A DNA stretch of 64,000 nt from Bacteroidaceae bacterium (GCA_017557635.1 JAFYYH010000008.1:17308-81307), one strand, 5' to 3'. Numbered from the stretch's first letter, positions 18,404 to 28,302 are shown. Translations and numbers: made by a program. The notes: a model not told the origin generated them from the letters alone.

Positions 18404-20689
18404 TTAGAACGGATAGCCCACAGCCAGATGGAACGCAAAGTCCCTGCTGAAATTGGGATGAACCAGAGGCAGTCTGCGGTACATTGTACGTCCCGAAGGA
18501 TTGTAAGCCTTCATACCTCCGTCAAGTCTCAGAACCAGGAATCCGAAATCAAACCTGAGTCCGAATCCGTAAGAGACAGCTATCTGCTTGTAAAAAGAAT
18601 CAAATTCGAACAGGCCGCCGGGCTGTTCGGTATATTCACGTATTGTCCAGATATTACCGGCATCAATGAATGCTGCGCCATTAATCTTCCAGAATAGTTT
18701 TGAGCGGTACTCCAGACTTGCGCCGAGTTTGATATCGCCCGACTGCTTGATGTAATCAATGGTCTTGTCAGCACCTTTGTATGTACCGGGACCGAGTTCA
18801 CGGACAGCCCATCCGCGGACGCTGTTGGCACCACCGGCAAAATATCGTTTTTCAAAAGGCAAACTCGTTGAGTTGCCGTAAGGAATGGCAATGCCCCACT
18901 CCGCATGCGCTACGAAGTTATTCATGCGGTCAAGACGCCAGTTAGCAGTGAATGAGAAGTCCTGCTTGACATACTGCGCGAACGCTACTCCGAACACCTT
19001 GTACTGACCGGCGTCATTCTGCTCAAAACTCAACGGCTTGGCCATCAGATTAAGCATATTGCCCGATGTCTCCACCCCTACACGTACCGAGTACTGGAAA
19101 GGAGCGATGGAGTTGATTCTGGCATTGGAATAGTAGAATGTATAACCCAACTTGGTTATAAGCAGGTCCTCATAGTTGTACCTCAGGATTGACCGGGCCG
19201 AGTATACCTGATCCAGGTACTCAGACTTGAAATAGTCCGATATCCAAGGCACTACGAGATAGTTCAGGTCAAGTACGTCAAACTGATGCGTTTTCTGCCA
19301 TGTCTCTCCCCAACGGTAACTCCAGCCGGCCGAGAATATGGTTTTCTGGAATTCGGGACGGAGTTGTGCATTGACCTTGAAACTGAAACGGGATGTCGCC
19401 TGGCTGCGGCGTTGAATATCCTGTGACAGGAACGGCACCAGGAACTCCGGGAAGTCCAGATTTGCCTCCAGACCGTATTCCAGATATGTATCACCGGTAT
19501 AACCGGGAAGATTCGAAATTGACTCGTATGCTCCGCGCAGCTTAACGGTGAACTGCTCTGAACCACGGAACAGGTTGCGGTCTGTAAATGACAGCGAAGC
19601 CGCAGCACCCAGATCACCGGCTGTATTGGTACCCTCAACCTCGAATGAGAACGAGTGTTTGGGAAGACTCATCAACAGCACATTCACGTTCAGAAGATTG
19701 TCACTACCGGGCACCACACTCGGGCTGATATCGGAATAACGCAACATTCCCAGGCGTGAGAGCGACGAATAGGTCTTGGATATCGAGTCTACATTATAAA
19801 TCATTCCTTCCCTGAGGAACGAATGTATGTCAACGATTTTGGGACGCAGCATGGGTTTGCGGCTGTTACCGGGGTACATCAGGCTGAATCCGTTGTAGTT
19901 CTCAATGGTACTTGCAGTTGATGGATCAGGCAGATTGCCGTTCTTGTCGGACAGTACATAATCGATTGACGATATTGTGAACTGTCTGTGCGGATGCAGG
20001 GTGCCGTCCTCGTCAGTGCTCTCGGCTGCGACTATCATTCTAAGGCCCACCTTATTGCTGCCCTTGGCCGTATCGGCCACGAATGAAACGTAATCCTTGT
20101 TGAAAAGGTAGTATCCGTATCTGCGAACCAGACCGACTATGCGGTTGCGTTCATCGTCCAGTACAGAGGCGTCCAGGTTGATGCCCGGCACCAGAAGAGT
20201 CTCATCCTTATGGTCGTCAAGGATACGCCTTATCTCCTCATCCTGTACGGTAAGTCTCACACTGTCGACAACGAACATCTTACCCGGATGCAGATGGTAA
20301 CTGACCGTTGTCTTGGGTCTGAGTTTATTCTTTGACGAGTATGTCACCTGAGCATTCAGATAACCTGAATTCATCAGGGAGCGCTTCATATCGACGCATG
20401 TGGCCTCTGAAAGCAGCGGATCATACAGCACCGGTGCCTCTCCCGACTTGGTATGGGTCAAAGAGTAGAACCTGAGCGGGAAGCGGAACAGTCCGAACCA
20501 GCGTGAATTGGGTGTCTGATATGACAGATTCTTGAATCTGGAGACATCCTGCAGCCCTTTTTCATCGGTTGTAACCTCAATCTTGTTGAGCAGATGCTGT
20601 CCCTCCGGTACGTACTTGTATACAGAGCAGGAAGCCAACCACAGGACTGCGGCTGACGCTATCAGATTATGTAAGATTCTCCTGCCCAT
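18404..20689 (-). CDS. tamL: TamL-type BamA/TamA outer-membrane lipoprotein
   Basis: An Omp85-family outer-membrane protein. From ATG 20689 it has 761 residues: signal with lipobox LASC (Cys near residue 19), then POTRA-like modules (about 30-330; for example MFVVDSVRLTVQDEEIRRIL), then a beta-barrel ending HLAVGYPF, with the RYFAGGANSVRGW lid motif. Family members (TamL) replace TamA in Bacteroidota and work with TamB in outer-membrane assembly; no tamB is next to it here. The frame is open for 89 more codons upstream, but a TTTG-N19-TATCTTTG promoter sits at 20743-20713, so ATG 20689 with a leader of about 20 bases is the best start. Confidence 0.88.
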   Translation of the reverse strand: MGRRILHNLIASAAVLWLASCSVYKYVPEGQHLLNKIEVTTDEKGLQDVSRFKNLSYQTPNSRWFGLFRFPLRFYSLTHTKSGEAPVLYDPLLSEATCVDMKRSLMNSGYLNAQVTYSSKNKLRPKTTVSYHLHPGKMFVVDSVRLTVQDEEIRRILDDHKDETLLVPGINLDASVLDDERNRIVGLVRRYGYYLFNKDYVSFVADTAKGSNKVGLRMIVAAESTDEDGTLHPHRQFTISSIDYVLSDKNGNLPDPSTASTIENYNGFSLMYPGNSRKPMLRPKIVDIHSFLREGMIYNVDSISKTYSSLSRLGMLRYSDISPSVVPGSDNLLNVNVLLMSLPKHSFSFEVEGTNTAGDLGAAASLSFTDRNLFRGSEQFTVKLRGAYESISNLPGYTGDTYLEYGLEANLDFPEFLVPFLSQDIQRRSQATSRFSFKVNAQLRPEFQKTIFSAGWSYRWGETWQKTHQFDVLDLNYLVVPWISDYFKSEYLDQVYSARSILRYNYEDLLITKLGYTFYYSNARINSIAPFQYSVRVGVETSGNMLNLMAKPLSFEQNDAGQYKVFGVAFAQYVKQDFSFTANWRLDRMNNFVAHAEWGIAIPYGNSTSLPFEKRYFAGGANSVRGWAVRELGPGTYKGADKTIDYIKQSGDIKLGASLEYRSKLFWKINGAAFIDAGNIWTIREYTEQPGGLFEFDSFYKQIAVSYGFGLRFDFGFLVLRLDGGMKAYNPSGRTMYRRLPLVHPNFSRDFAFHLAVGYPF

Positions 20690-20712
20690 TTTTGAGTATA
20701 CCATAAAGTTTT

Positions 20713-20743
20713 CAAAGATACAGAAAGTAGACATGGTATCAAA
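20713..20743 (-). promoter_or_regulatory. Promoter for tamL
   Basis: On the minus strand TTTG (20743-20740), a 19-base spacer and TATCTTTG (20720-20713). Both boxes are exact. It fixes the tamL start at 20689. Confidence 0.8.
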
Positions 20744-20791
20744 GAGCAGATTTGAAAAATAACTATCTTTACGCCAACCAAAATTACGCGC

Positions 20792-21556
20792 ATGCTCAGC
20801 AAGAATGACATAAAGAACATCAAGAGTCTGGAACTTAAGAAGTTCCGTGATGAAAAGAGACTTTTTGTTGCCGAAGGACATAAACTGGTCGGCGAACTGC
20901 TGGGCGTTTTCAAATGTGTTCTTCTGGTTGCAACCGACGAATGGCTGGCAAGACAAGGCCGCATTCCCGCAGACCGCATTGAGGCCGTTACGGCCGATGA
21001 ACTCAAACGCGCCAGCCTGCTCCGCTCACCGCAGGATGTACTGGCGGTATTCTGTATGCCCGATGAGCGTCTGACCATGAAGGAGGCCGCTGCAAAGAAC
21101 CTGGTCCTTGCGCTGGATGACGTTCAGGATCCCGGTAACCTGGGAACGATCATGCGAATAGCCGACTGGTTCGGCATCAAAGACATATTCTGTTCCAAAG
21201 GCACGGCCGATATCTTCAATCCCAAAGCCGTGCAGGCCACCATGGGAGCCATCTCAAGAGTAAAAATCCATTACACTGACCTGGTAAAGGAGATCACCGC
21301 CCTGCCCGCCTCAGTTTCGGTTTACGGAACCTTCCTTGACGGCGAGATAATCTATGACACAAAACTGTCTGACAACGGCGTGATCATAATGGGAAATGAG
21401 GGGAACGGAATCAGCAAGGAGGTCGGACGGACGGTAAACCGCAAACTGTATATACCCAACTGGCCCGCAGGCGCAGCCACCTCGGAGTCACTCAATGTCG
21501 CCATTGCGACTGCAATTGTCTGCTCGGAATTCAGAAGGAGATGTGGTAGCGCATAA
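20792..21556 (+). CDS. TrmH/SpoU-family RNA 2'-O-methyltransferase
   Basis: A 254-residue SPOUT methyltransferase acting on rRNA or tRNA with S-adenosylmethionine. It has an N-terminal L30e-like substrate-binding domain (about 1-90) and a C-terminal knot domain with the three SpoU motifs: DDVQDPGNLGTIMRIADW (about 107-124), IIMGNEGNGISKEV and SLNVAIATAI. It is transcribed away from tamL; TATCTTTA at 20764-20771 may be its -7 element. Its last 26 bases overlap the end of the convergent DUF4296 gene. The RNA target cannot be told from sequence. Confidence 0.92.
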   Translation: MLSKNDIKNIKSLELKKFRDEKRLFVAEGHKLVGELLGVFKCVLLVATDEWLARQGRIPADRIEAVTADELKRASLLRSPQDVLAVFCMPDERLTMKEAAAKNLVLALDDVQDPGNLGTIMRIADWFGIKDIFCSKGTADIFNPKAVQATMGAISRVKIHYTDLVKEITALPASVSVYGTFLDGEIIYDTKLSDNGVIIMGNEGNGISKEVGRTVNRKLYIPNWPAGAATSESLNVAIATAIVCSEFRRRCGSA

Positions 21557-22295
21557 GTTCCATCTCTGACAGAACCATTATGCTGCTACGGTTATCGGTC
21601 GAATCCAGATAGTTGACCGAGCCGCTTATGCTTGAAAAATCCTTAACAGTATCAAGAACAAGCGAGAGCCCAACCCTGCCGCTGCTGCGCAGTATGGTAT
21701 CCGATGTGGATACGCTGTCTCCGTAGTATGCGGAGAGCGATATGTATGAGTAATATGGCACGCAGGTATCGGCCGAAACGAATGAACCGGACAGATTCAG
21801 ACAGATGGTGTCACCTTTGTGGAAAGTGGTATCGCGGTTTATCTTGTACGTCAGTCTGTTCATGTAAGCCGACGTGTTGAGTATGGCGCTTGAAGCCAGA
21901 TACCACAGATTGACGCTGTCTCCGGACTGTATCTCGAATGATTTCTTCTCGATCTGCGAAAGTGACCTGCTGACTGACTTGTACTCTGCATCCACCCTGT
22001 TGGACAGGTGTTTGTATATCCTGGCCAGCTCCTTTGGATTGCGTGTATACCAGACAAGAGACCTGTTGAAATCATCTTCAGAGATACCGTGTTTCTGATA
22101 TGCCCAGTCGATGTATGCCTTTGACTGATACTTTTCCTCCTTGGAGAGTTCCTGACCGATTGCCTGAGCCAGATGATAGTCATAGAGGAACTGTTCCATC
22201 TTTTTTGAAGGAAGCACATCATCGGGACGGTGCAGGCGGCAACCCGAAAGAACCGTCGCGAGCATGACCAACGCCAGTATATCAGTTCTCCTCAT
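21531..22295 (-). CDS. DUF4296 lipoprotein
   Basis: A 254-residue lipoprotein with signal and lipobox LSGC (Cys19). Residues about 25-110 (VLPSKKMEQFLYDYHLAQAI, then AYIDWAYQKHGISEDDFNRS) are the DUF4296 helical domain of Bacteroidales, of unknown function; the rest is beta-rich. It overlaps the lspA end by 14 bases and so is translated with the signal peptidase that would mature it. Its 3' end overlaps a convergent methyltransferase gene by 26 bases. Confidence 0.88.
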   Translation of the reverse strand: MRRTDILALVMLATVLSGCRLHRPDDVLPSKKMEQFLYDYHLAQAIGQELSKEEKYQSKAYIDWAYQKHGISEDDFNRSLVWYTRNPKELARIYKHLSNRVDAEYKSVSRSLSQIEKKSFEIQSGDSVNLWYLASSAILNTSAYMNRLTYKINRDTTFHKGDTICLNLSGSFVSADTCVPYYSYISLSAYYGDSVSTSDTILRSSGRVGLSLVLDTVKDFSSISGSVNYLDSTDNRSSIMVLSEMELMRYHISF

Positions 22296-22929
22296 CGGAA
22301 TCCTTGTAGTGAAGTCCCATATTCACGTACTTGGTATAGAAGAGCAGAAGCGCAACCACACCGCAGGTAATGCATGAGTCTGCAAAATTGAATACGGGTT
22401 CAAAGAATATGTCACCGCCCACCAGAGGCACCCAATCCGGCCATGTCCATAGCGGGAAATAGAACATATCCACCACCTTGCCGTAAAGGAACGGCGCATA
22501 GCCGTCACCAAACGCCGTCATTGCAGCCTCATTGAAGGGGGTGCTCTCCGTGAAAATAAGACCGTAGAACATACAGTCCAGCAGATTGCCTATTGCACCG
22601 GCTATCACGAATGATACGGTTACAATATAGCCTGTAGGGAAGCCCTTGTTTATTATCTTGATGAGGTACCAGGTAAAGAAACTGATGGCACCTATGCGGA
22701 ACAGAGAGAGGAACAGCTTGCCGATTATCTCCATTCCGAAGGCCATGCCGTTGTTCTCGACAAAGAGAATCTTGAACCAGGATGTAACCTCTATGCTTTC
22801 TCCCAGAGACATACCGGTCTTAACCAGAATCTTGATTATCTGGTCAATGACAAGCACTGACAGGACTATTATCAGCGCAATCCTTCCCTGACGGGAGGAG
22901 TTTCTGCTCTCCGGTTGAAGATTATCCAT
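22282..22929 (-). CDS. lspA: Signal peptidase II (lipoprotein)
   Basis: Inner-membrane aspartyl protease that removes lipoprotein signal peptides. From ATG 22929 it has 215 residues with four hydrophobic helices. The catalytic pair is visible as KVVDMFYFP and FNFADSCI, and the GNLLD segment precedes them. About 30 residues separate GNLLD from the catalytic VVDM segment, longer than in E. coli and usual in this phylum. The frame is open 13 codons further, but those residues overlap the dksA-like gene and do not fit the family. It sits between a DksA-like gene and a DUF4296 lipoprotein. Confidence 0.95.
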   Translation of the reverse strand: MDNLQPESRNSSRQGRIALIIVLSVLVIDQIIKILVKTGMSLGESIEVTSWFKILFVENNGMAFGMEIIGKLFLSLFRIGAISFFTWYLIKIINKGFPTGYIVTVSFVIAGAIGNLLDCMFYGLIFTESTPFNEAAMTAFGDGYAPFLYGKVVDMFYFPLWTWPDWVPLVGGDIFFEPVFNFADSCITCGVVALLLFYTKYVNMGLHYKDSDEEN

Positions 22930-22937
22930 GCTGGAAA

Positions 22938-23315
22938 TCAATGTTTGTTCTGCTTGGCCTCTATGCAAAGAGTAGCGTGAGGTACTGCGCGGAGACGCTC
23001 CTTGGGTATGAGCTTGCCGGTCTCGCGGCAGATACCGTATGTCTTGTTCTCGATACGTACAAGTGCAGCCTGAAGTGACTGTATGAACTTCATCTGACGC
23101 TGAGCCAGACGGGTTGTCTCCTCCTTTGAAAGGGTGTTGGCGCCCTCCTCAAGGACTTTGTAGGTAGGAGATGTGTCATCAGTACTGTTGTTGTCGGCAT
23201 TCATCAGCGATGCCTTGAGTGCATCATAGTCTCTCTGTGCTATCTCAAGTTTTTCATTGATAATCTGGCGGAACTCCTCAAGTTCCTCATCAGAATAGCG
23301 GTTCTTCTCTGCCAT
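22938..23315 (-). CDS. TraR/DksA-family protein with reduced zinc finger
   Basis: A 125-residue protein with a long N-terminal helical hairpin (about 8-90; EELEEFRQIINEKLEIAQRDYDALKASL) and a short C-terminal finger region, as in DksA-like RNA-polymerase secondary-channel factors. Only two finger cysteines remain (YGIC and TLCIEAK) where classical DksA has four, so zinc binding is doubtful. The gene is 33 bases downstream of ileS and just upstream of lspA, in one minus-strand run. Members of this type are widespread in Bacteroidales next to ileS and lspA. Confidence 0.88.
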   Translation of the reverse strand: MAEKNRYSDEELEEFRQIINEKLEIAQRDYDALKASLMNADNNSTDDTSPTYKVLEEGANTLSKEETTRLAQRQMKFIQSLQAALVRIENKTYGICRETGKLIPKERLRAVPHATLCIEAKQNKH

Positions 23316-23348
23316 AGCGGGGAATTTTTAATTGGTTATTGTAAAGGT

Positions 23349-26300
23349 TTATATTTTCTCTATCTGAACTTTCAGCGTGTACTCATCGAACGATACATCC
23401 TCGAACTTGTCAAGAGCGGGAACGATCTCGATTGAATCGGCCAGAACCTGACTCTTTATCCACTCCTCATATTCGCGTACTGCGTCATCGGTCTGGTCAT
23501 TGGACTCCAGACGCACCTTGATGCGGTCAGTTATCTCAAGACCTGTCAGCTTACGTACATCCTGTATACGCTTCTTGAGCTCACGGGCTATACCCTCGCG
23601 TTTGAGTTCATCGGTCAGCTGGATATCGAGGGCAACGGTCAGTGTGCCTTCATTGGCTACAACCCAGCCCGGGATGTCCTCGCTGAAGATCTCAACCTCG
23701 GTGGTATCGACTGTAGCGAGAGTGCCGTTGATATCGAATGTGAAGCTGCCATCCTGCTCAAGTTTGGCAACATCCTCCTGGCTCATGTTCTGAACAGCTG
23801 CGGCTACACCCTTCATGAGCGGTCCGAATTTCTTACCCAGAATCTTGAAGTTGCACTTCACCTTCTTTACCAGAACGCTTGTTGCACCCTCCACGAACTC
23901 AACCTCCTTAACGTTGACCTCATCGCGGATAAGTTCCTTGACGGGCTCCAGATGTGAGCGGAGATCGGCGGTAACGGGGATAAGTATCTTCTGCAACGGC
24001 TTGCGCACGTTGATCTTTACGTCATCACGCTTACGCAGTGCCAGCACCATTGAGGTGAGTTTCTGTGCAAGCTCCATACGGGTCTCAAGTTCCTTGTCAA
24101 CCAGAGCGTCGTTGCACTTGGGATACTCGGCCAGGTGAACTGATACGGGAGCACCTGAAGTAACGGCGGTAAGGTCACGGAACAGACGGTCTGCATAGAA
24201 CGGAGCGATGGGTGACATGAGTCTTGCAACGGTCTCCAGGCATGTGTAGAGGGTCTGATAAGCGGCCAGCTTGTCCTGACTCATGCTGCTGCCCCAGTAA
24301 CGGTCACGGGTCAGGTGAACGTACCAGTTGGACAGGTAGTCGTTTACAAAGTTGGTGATCAGACGGCCGGCGCGTGTAGGCTCATAGTCGTCAAGGCTCT
24401 CGCGGACATCCTTGGTGAGTGAATTGAGCTCACTCAGGATCCAGCGGTCCATTACGGGACGCTCTGCAACTGCAATCTGAGCGGCTGAATTGTCAAAGCC
24501 GTCCACATTTGCATACTGTGCAAAGAACTTGTATGTGTTGTGCAGTGTGCCGAAGAACTTGCGGGTAACGTCCTTAACGCCCTCCTCATCGAACTTGAGG
24601 TTATCCCAAGGCTGGGCGTTGGTTATCATGTACCAGCGCAGGGCATCGCTGCCGAACTTCTCAATCTCCTCAAACGGATCAACGGCATTGCCCAGACGCT
24701 TGGACATCTTGTTGCCGTTCTTGTCAAGTACAAGACCGTTTGAAATTACAGTCTTGAACGATACGCCGTTCTTGACCATTGTTGCGATGGCATGCAGTGT
24801 GTAGAACCAACCGCGTGTCTGGTCAACACCCTCGGCAATGAAATCGGCCGGGAATACTGTGCCGTTGTCAATCAGTTCCTTGTTCTCGAACGGATAGTGC
24901 ATCTGGGCGAACGGCATTGCACCGCTGTCAAACCAGACGTCTATCAGGTCAAGCTCACGCTTCATGGGACGGCCTGCCTCAGATACCAGTACGATGTCAT
25001 CAACGTACGGACGGTGCAGGTCTATCTTATCGTAGTTATCGGCTGTATAGACACCGGGCTGGAAACCCTTCTCCTTGAACGGGTTGGATTTCATTACACC
25101 GGCCTTGACTGCCTTCTCAATCTCGTTGTAGAGTTCCTCAACTGAGCCGATGCACAGCTCGTCGCCGCTGTCATTACGCCAGATAGGCAGCGGAGTACCC
25201 CAGTAGCGGCTGCGGCTCAGGTTCCAGTCATTCAGGTTCTCAAGCCACTTACCGAAACGTCCGGTACCGGTTGACTCGGGTTTCCACTTGATGGTGTTGT
25301 TGAGTTCAATCATCCTGTCGCGTGCGGCTGATGCCTTGATGAACCAGCTGTCCAGAGGATAGTAGAGCACAGGCTTGTCGGTACGCCAGCAGTGCGGGTA
25401 GTTGTGAACGTGTTTCTCAATCTTGAAGGCTGTGCCCTCCTGCTTCATGCGGATGCACAGGTATACGTTCAGGTCCTCGGCCTTTGAAGCGGCAGCCTCG
25501 TCGTACTTGCCGCCCTCGTTGAACTTGGGATCATATGCGTTCTTGACGTAAGCGCCCTGATACTCGGTATAGAGGCTCTTGTCAACGCAGTTCTTAACGA
25601 AATCGGGATCCAGCTCATCCATCAGCCAGTACTTACCTGTAAAGTCAACCATGGGACGGGTCTCCATCTTGCGGTTGATCATGAACAGTGAAGGTATGCC
25701 TGCGGCCTTGGCTACGAATGCGTCATCGGCACCGAATGTGGGTGCTATGTGTACGATACCGGTACCGTCCTCTGTGGTTACGTAGTCACCGGGGATTACG
25801 CGGAAACCGGCGTCTGAAGTCTGAATTGAACCGTCTTCGGCCTTAAATACGGGTTTTACCCACGGGAAAAGCTGCTTGTAGTGCATGCCTACCAAATCAG
25901 AACCCTTGTACTCGGCTACAATCTGGTAAGGGATTACCTTGTCACCCTGTGTGTAGGAGTCAAGTGCCAGCTCAGCGCCCTTGGGATCAAGGTAAGCGGC
26001 AAGACGCTCCTTAGCCATTACTGCGGTTACAGGCTGGCCGTTGTAGGGATTGTAGGTGCGTACTGCAACGTAGTCAATCTTGTTGCCAACGCAGAGTGCG
26101 GTGTTTGAAGGCAGAGTCCACGGGGTTGTGGTCCATGCCAGGAAGACGGGTGTGCCCCAGCCTGTCATCTCGGGCTTGGGATCAGTCATCGTGAACTGAG
26201 CGGTCACGGTGGTGTCCTTAACGTCGCGGTAGCAGCCGGGCTGGTTCAGCTCATGGCTTGAAAGACCTGTACCTGCTGCGGGTGAATAGGGCTGGATGGT

Positions 26301-26831
26301 ATATCCTTTATAAAGATAACCCTTGCCGTAAAGCTGCTTGAGCAGCCACCAGAGGGTCTCGATATAACGATTGTCATATGTGATGTAGGGATTGTCAAGG
26401 TCCACCCAGTAACCGATCTTCTGAGTCAGGTCACTCCAGTGAGCCTTGTACTTCATAACCTCGGTACGGCAGTTCATGTTATAGTCATCGACAGAGATCT
26501 TCTTGCCGATGTCCTCCTTGGTGATTCCCAGTTTCTTCTCAACTCCAAGTTCAACCGGCAGTCCGTGGGTATCCCAACCGGCCTTACGGTTAACCTGATA
26601 GCCGCACATGGTCTTGTAACGGCAGAATGTGTCCTTTATGGTACGGGCCATAACGTGGTGGATACCGGGCATTCCGTTAGCCGAGGGAGGTCCCTCATAG
26701 AATACGAATGAAGGACAACCTTCACGCTCCTTTATGCTGCGTGCAAAAAGATCCTCCTTAAGCCAGTCTTCCAACACTTCCTTGTTGACCTTTGACAGGT
26801 CCAACTGTCCACGCTCAGCGAACTTTCTCAT
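23349..26831 (-). CDS. ileS: Isoleucyl-tRNA synthetase
   Basis: Charges tRNA-Ile. The 1160 residues are longer than the E. coli-type enzyme and read like the eukaryote-like IleS2 branch. The HIGH-equivalent motif is in PPSANGMPGIHHVM (about 48-61) and the KMSKS-equivalent is NGNKMSKRLGN. The editing domain (about 200-430; VFLAWTTTPWTLPSNTAL, then TEDGTGIVHIAPTFGADD) is complete. No zinc-ribbon cysteine cluster is seen at the C-terminus. It is first in the ileS-dksA-like-lspA-DUF4296 run. IleS2 enzymes are known for low mupirocin sensitivity, but that is not tested here. Confidence 0.97.
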   Translation of the reverse strand: MRKFAERGQLDLSKVNKEVLEDWLKEDLFARSIKEREGCPSFVFYEGPPSANGMPGIHHVMARTIKDTFCRYKTMCGYQVNRKAGWDTHGLPVELGVEKKLGITKEDIGKKISVDDYNMNCRTEVMKYKAHWSDLTQKIGYWVDLDNPYITYDNRYIETLWWLLKQLYGKGYLYKGYTIQPYSPAAGTGLSSHELNQPGCYRDVKDTTVTAQFTMTDPKPEMTGWGTPVFLAWTTTPWTLPSNTALCVGNKIDYVAVRTYNPYNGQPVTAVMAKERLAAYLDPKGAELALDSYTQGDKVIPYQIVAEYKGSDLVGMHYKQLFPWVKPVFKAEDGSIQTSDAGFRVIPGDYVTTEDGTGIVHIAPTFGADDAFVAKAAGIPSLFMINRKMETRPMVDFTGKYWLMDELDPDFVKNCVDKSLYTEYQGAYVKNAYDPKFNEGGKYDEAAASKAEDLNVYLCIRMKQEGTAFKIEKHVHNYPHCWRTDKPVLYYPLDSWFIKASAARDRMIELNNTIKWKPESTGTGRFGKWLENLNDWNLSRSRYWGTPLPIWRNDSGDELCIGSVEELYNEIEKAVKAGVMKSNPFKEKGFQPGVYTADNYDKIDLHRPYVDDIVLVSEAGRPMKRELDLIDVWFDSGAMPFAQMHYPFENKELIDNGTVFPADFIAEGVDQTRGWFYTLHAIATMVKNGVSFKTVISNGLVLDKNGNKMSKRLGNAVDPFEEIEKFGSDALRWYMITNAQPWDNLKFDEEGVKDVTRKFFGTLHNTYKFFAQYANVDGFDNSAAQIAVAERPVMDRWILSELNSLTKDVRESLDDYEPTRAGRLITNFVNDYLSNWYVHLTRDRYWGSSMSQDKLAAYQTLYTCLETVARLMSPIAPFYADRLFRDLTAVTSGAPVSVHLAEYPKCNDALVDKELETRMELAQKLTSMVLALRKRDDVKINVRKPLQKILIPVTADLRSHLEPVKELIRDEVNVKEVEFVEGATSVLVKKVKCNFKILGKKFGPLMKGVAAAVQNMSQEDVAKLEQDGSFTFDINGTLATVDTTEVEIFSEDIPGWVVANEGTLTVALDIQLTDELKREGIARELKKRIQDVRKLTGLEITDRIKVRLESNDQTDDAVREYEEWIKSQVLADSIEIVPALDKFEDVSFDEYTLKVQIEKI

Positions 26832-26895
26832 TATAATTACTTGATAATCAAACTATTGCTAATAAAATCCAGGACCCCTGTCCCGTAATTTGCCG

Positions 26896-26903
26896 CAAAT
26901 TTA
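26896..26903 (-). promoter_or_regulatory. Promoter -7 element for ileS
   Basis: TAAATTTG on the minus strand, 65 bases before the ileS ATG in the spacer shared with hisH. The -33 box is weak. Confidence 0.45.
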
Positions 26904-26947
26904 CTCATTTTATTATTAAGTTTGAAGATGGTAGACATCATTTTTAG

Positions 26948-26955
26948 TAACTTCG
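26948..26955 (+). promoter_or_regulatory. Candidate -7 element for hisH operon (TAACTTCG variant)
   Basis: TAACTTCG lies 27 bases before the hisH ATG. It differs from TAnnTTTG by one base. TTTG at 26921-26924 is upstream but with a 23-base spacer, longer than usual. Confidence 0.45.
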
Positions 26956-26982
26956 CGGCTGAAAAACGGATACCGACACTCT

Positions 26983-27573
26983 ATGAACATAGCAATAGTC
27001 AAATACAATGCCGGAAACATACACTCGGTCATAAATGCGCTGGGAAGACTTGGCGTGAAAGCACTGCTGACCGACAATGAAGAAGAACTCAGAGGGGCCG
27101 ATAAAGTTATCTTTCCGGGTGTCGGTGAAGCCAGCACCACAATGGAGTACCTCCGCGCCCACAATCTGGACCGCATAATCAGGGATCTCAAGCAGCCTGT
27201 CCTGGGTATCTGCCTTGGCCAGCAGCTCATGTGCAGCCGCAGCGAGGAGGGCAATGCCGAGTGCCTGGGCATATTTGACGTTCCCGTGCTCAAGTTCAAC
27301 CCGCAGCGTCATGAGGACAAGGTTCCGCATATGGGCTGGAACACCATCGAGACCGACGGCAAAGGCATCTTCAAGGGATTTGACAAACCCGAATACGTTT
27401 ACTTTGTACACAGCTTCTACGTTCCCGTCTGCGACTGGACCGCAGCCAAGACGGATTACATACTCCCGTTCAGCGCATCACTGCACAAGGACAACTTCTA
27501 CGCCACCCAGTTCCACCCCGAAAAGAGCGGATCGACCGGAGAGCGTATACTTAAGAAATTTCTTGACATTTAA
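26983..27573 (+). CDS. hisH: Imidazole glycerol phosphate synthase, glutaminase subunit
   Basis: Class I glutamine amidotransferase that feeds ammonia to HisF in histidine synthesis. The 196 residues show the nucleophile in GICLGQQLM (Cys near residue 77) and the His/Glu pair in QFHPEKSG near the end. First of a seven-gene plus-strand run; hisA begins 3 bases after its stop. Confidence 0.97.
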   Translation: MNIAIVKYNAGNIHSVINALGRLGVKALLTDNEEELRGADKVIFPGVGEASTTMEYLRAHNLDRIIRDLKQPVLGICLGQQLMCSRSEEGNAECLGIFDVPVLKFNPQRHEDKVPHMGWNTIETDGKGIFKGFDKPEYVYFVHSFYVPVCDWTAAKTDYILPFSASLHKDNFYATQFHPEKSGSTGERILKKFLDI

Positions 27574-27576
27574 GCC

Positions 27577-28299
27577 ATGGATATCATTCCTGCGATAGAT
27601 ATAATAGACGGCAAATGCGTAAGACTCACCAAGGGTGACTACAACGCCTGCAAGACCTACAGCGACAATCCCCTGGACATGGCACTGCGTTTCCAGGATG
27701 CCGGCATCCGCAGACTCCATCTGGTAGACCTGGACGGAGCCAAGAGCAAGCACATTGTCAACTACCCCACTCTTGAAGCCATAGCCGGACACACCGACCT
27801 GACCGTTGACTTCGGAGGCGGCATCAAATCCACATCTGACCTGGAGACGGCACTTGGATGCGGAGCCGCAATGGTAACCATAGGCAGTACAGCCGTTACC
27901 GACTCCGAACTCATGGCAAAGTGGATTGAAGATTTCGGTCAGGAGCACATAATCCTTGGGGCCGATGCCCGCGACGGAAAGATATCGGTCAACGGATGGA
28001 AAGAGGACAGCACACTGTTGCTGAGCGACTTTATCCGTGACTACATGCAGAAGGGAATAACTCAGGTTCTCTGCACGGACATCAACAAGGACGGCATGCT
28101 GCAAGGTCCTTCAGTTGACCTCTACCGCAGCCTGCTCAAGGAGTTCCCGGGCATATACCTGATTGCCAGCGGAGGTGTAAGTTCGGTTGAAGACCTGATC
28201 AATCTGAAGAATGCCGGACTGCCCGCAGCAATAGTAGGCAAAGCCTATTACGAGGGCCGCATAACGCTGGAGCAACTTTCACAACTAAGCCAAGAGTAA
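27577..28299 (+). CDS. hisA: ProFAR isomerase
   Basis: Isomerises the ProFAR aminoaldose to PRFAR in histidine synthesis. The 240-residue (beta-alpha)8 barrel has the catalytic Asp in [15 protein letters not shown] and the second phosphate-site half in [13 protein letters not shown]. It lies between hisH and hisF with only 3-base gaps. Confidence 0.97.
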   Translation: MDIIPAIDIIDGKCVRLTKGDYNACKTYSDNPLDMALRFQDAGIRRLHLVDLDGAKSKHIVNYPTLEAIAGHTDLTVDFGGGIKSTSDLETALGCGAAMVTIGSTAVTDSELMAKWIEDFGQEHIILGADARDGKISVNGWKEDSTLLLSDFIRDYMQKGITQVLCTDINKDGMLQGPSVDLYRSLLKEFPGIYLIASGGVSSVEDLINLKNAGLPAAIVGKAYYEGRITLEQLSQLSQE

Positions 28300-28302
28300 A
28301 CC

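Noticed and set aside
20690-20956. N-terminal extension of tamL by 89 codons
   Set aside because: It spans the tamL promoter and the start of a divergent gene; the lipoprotein signal begins at 20689.
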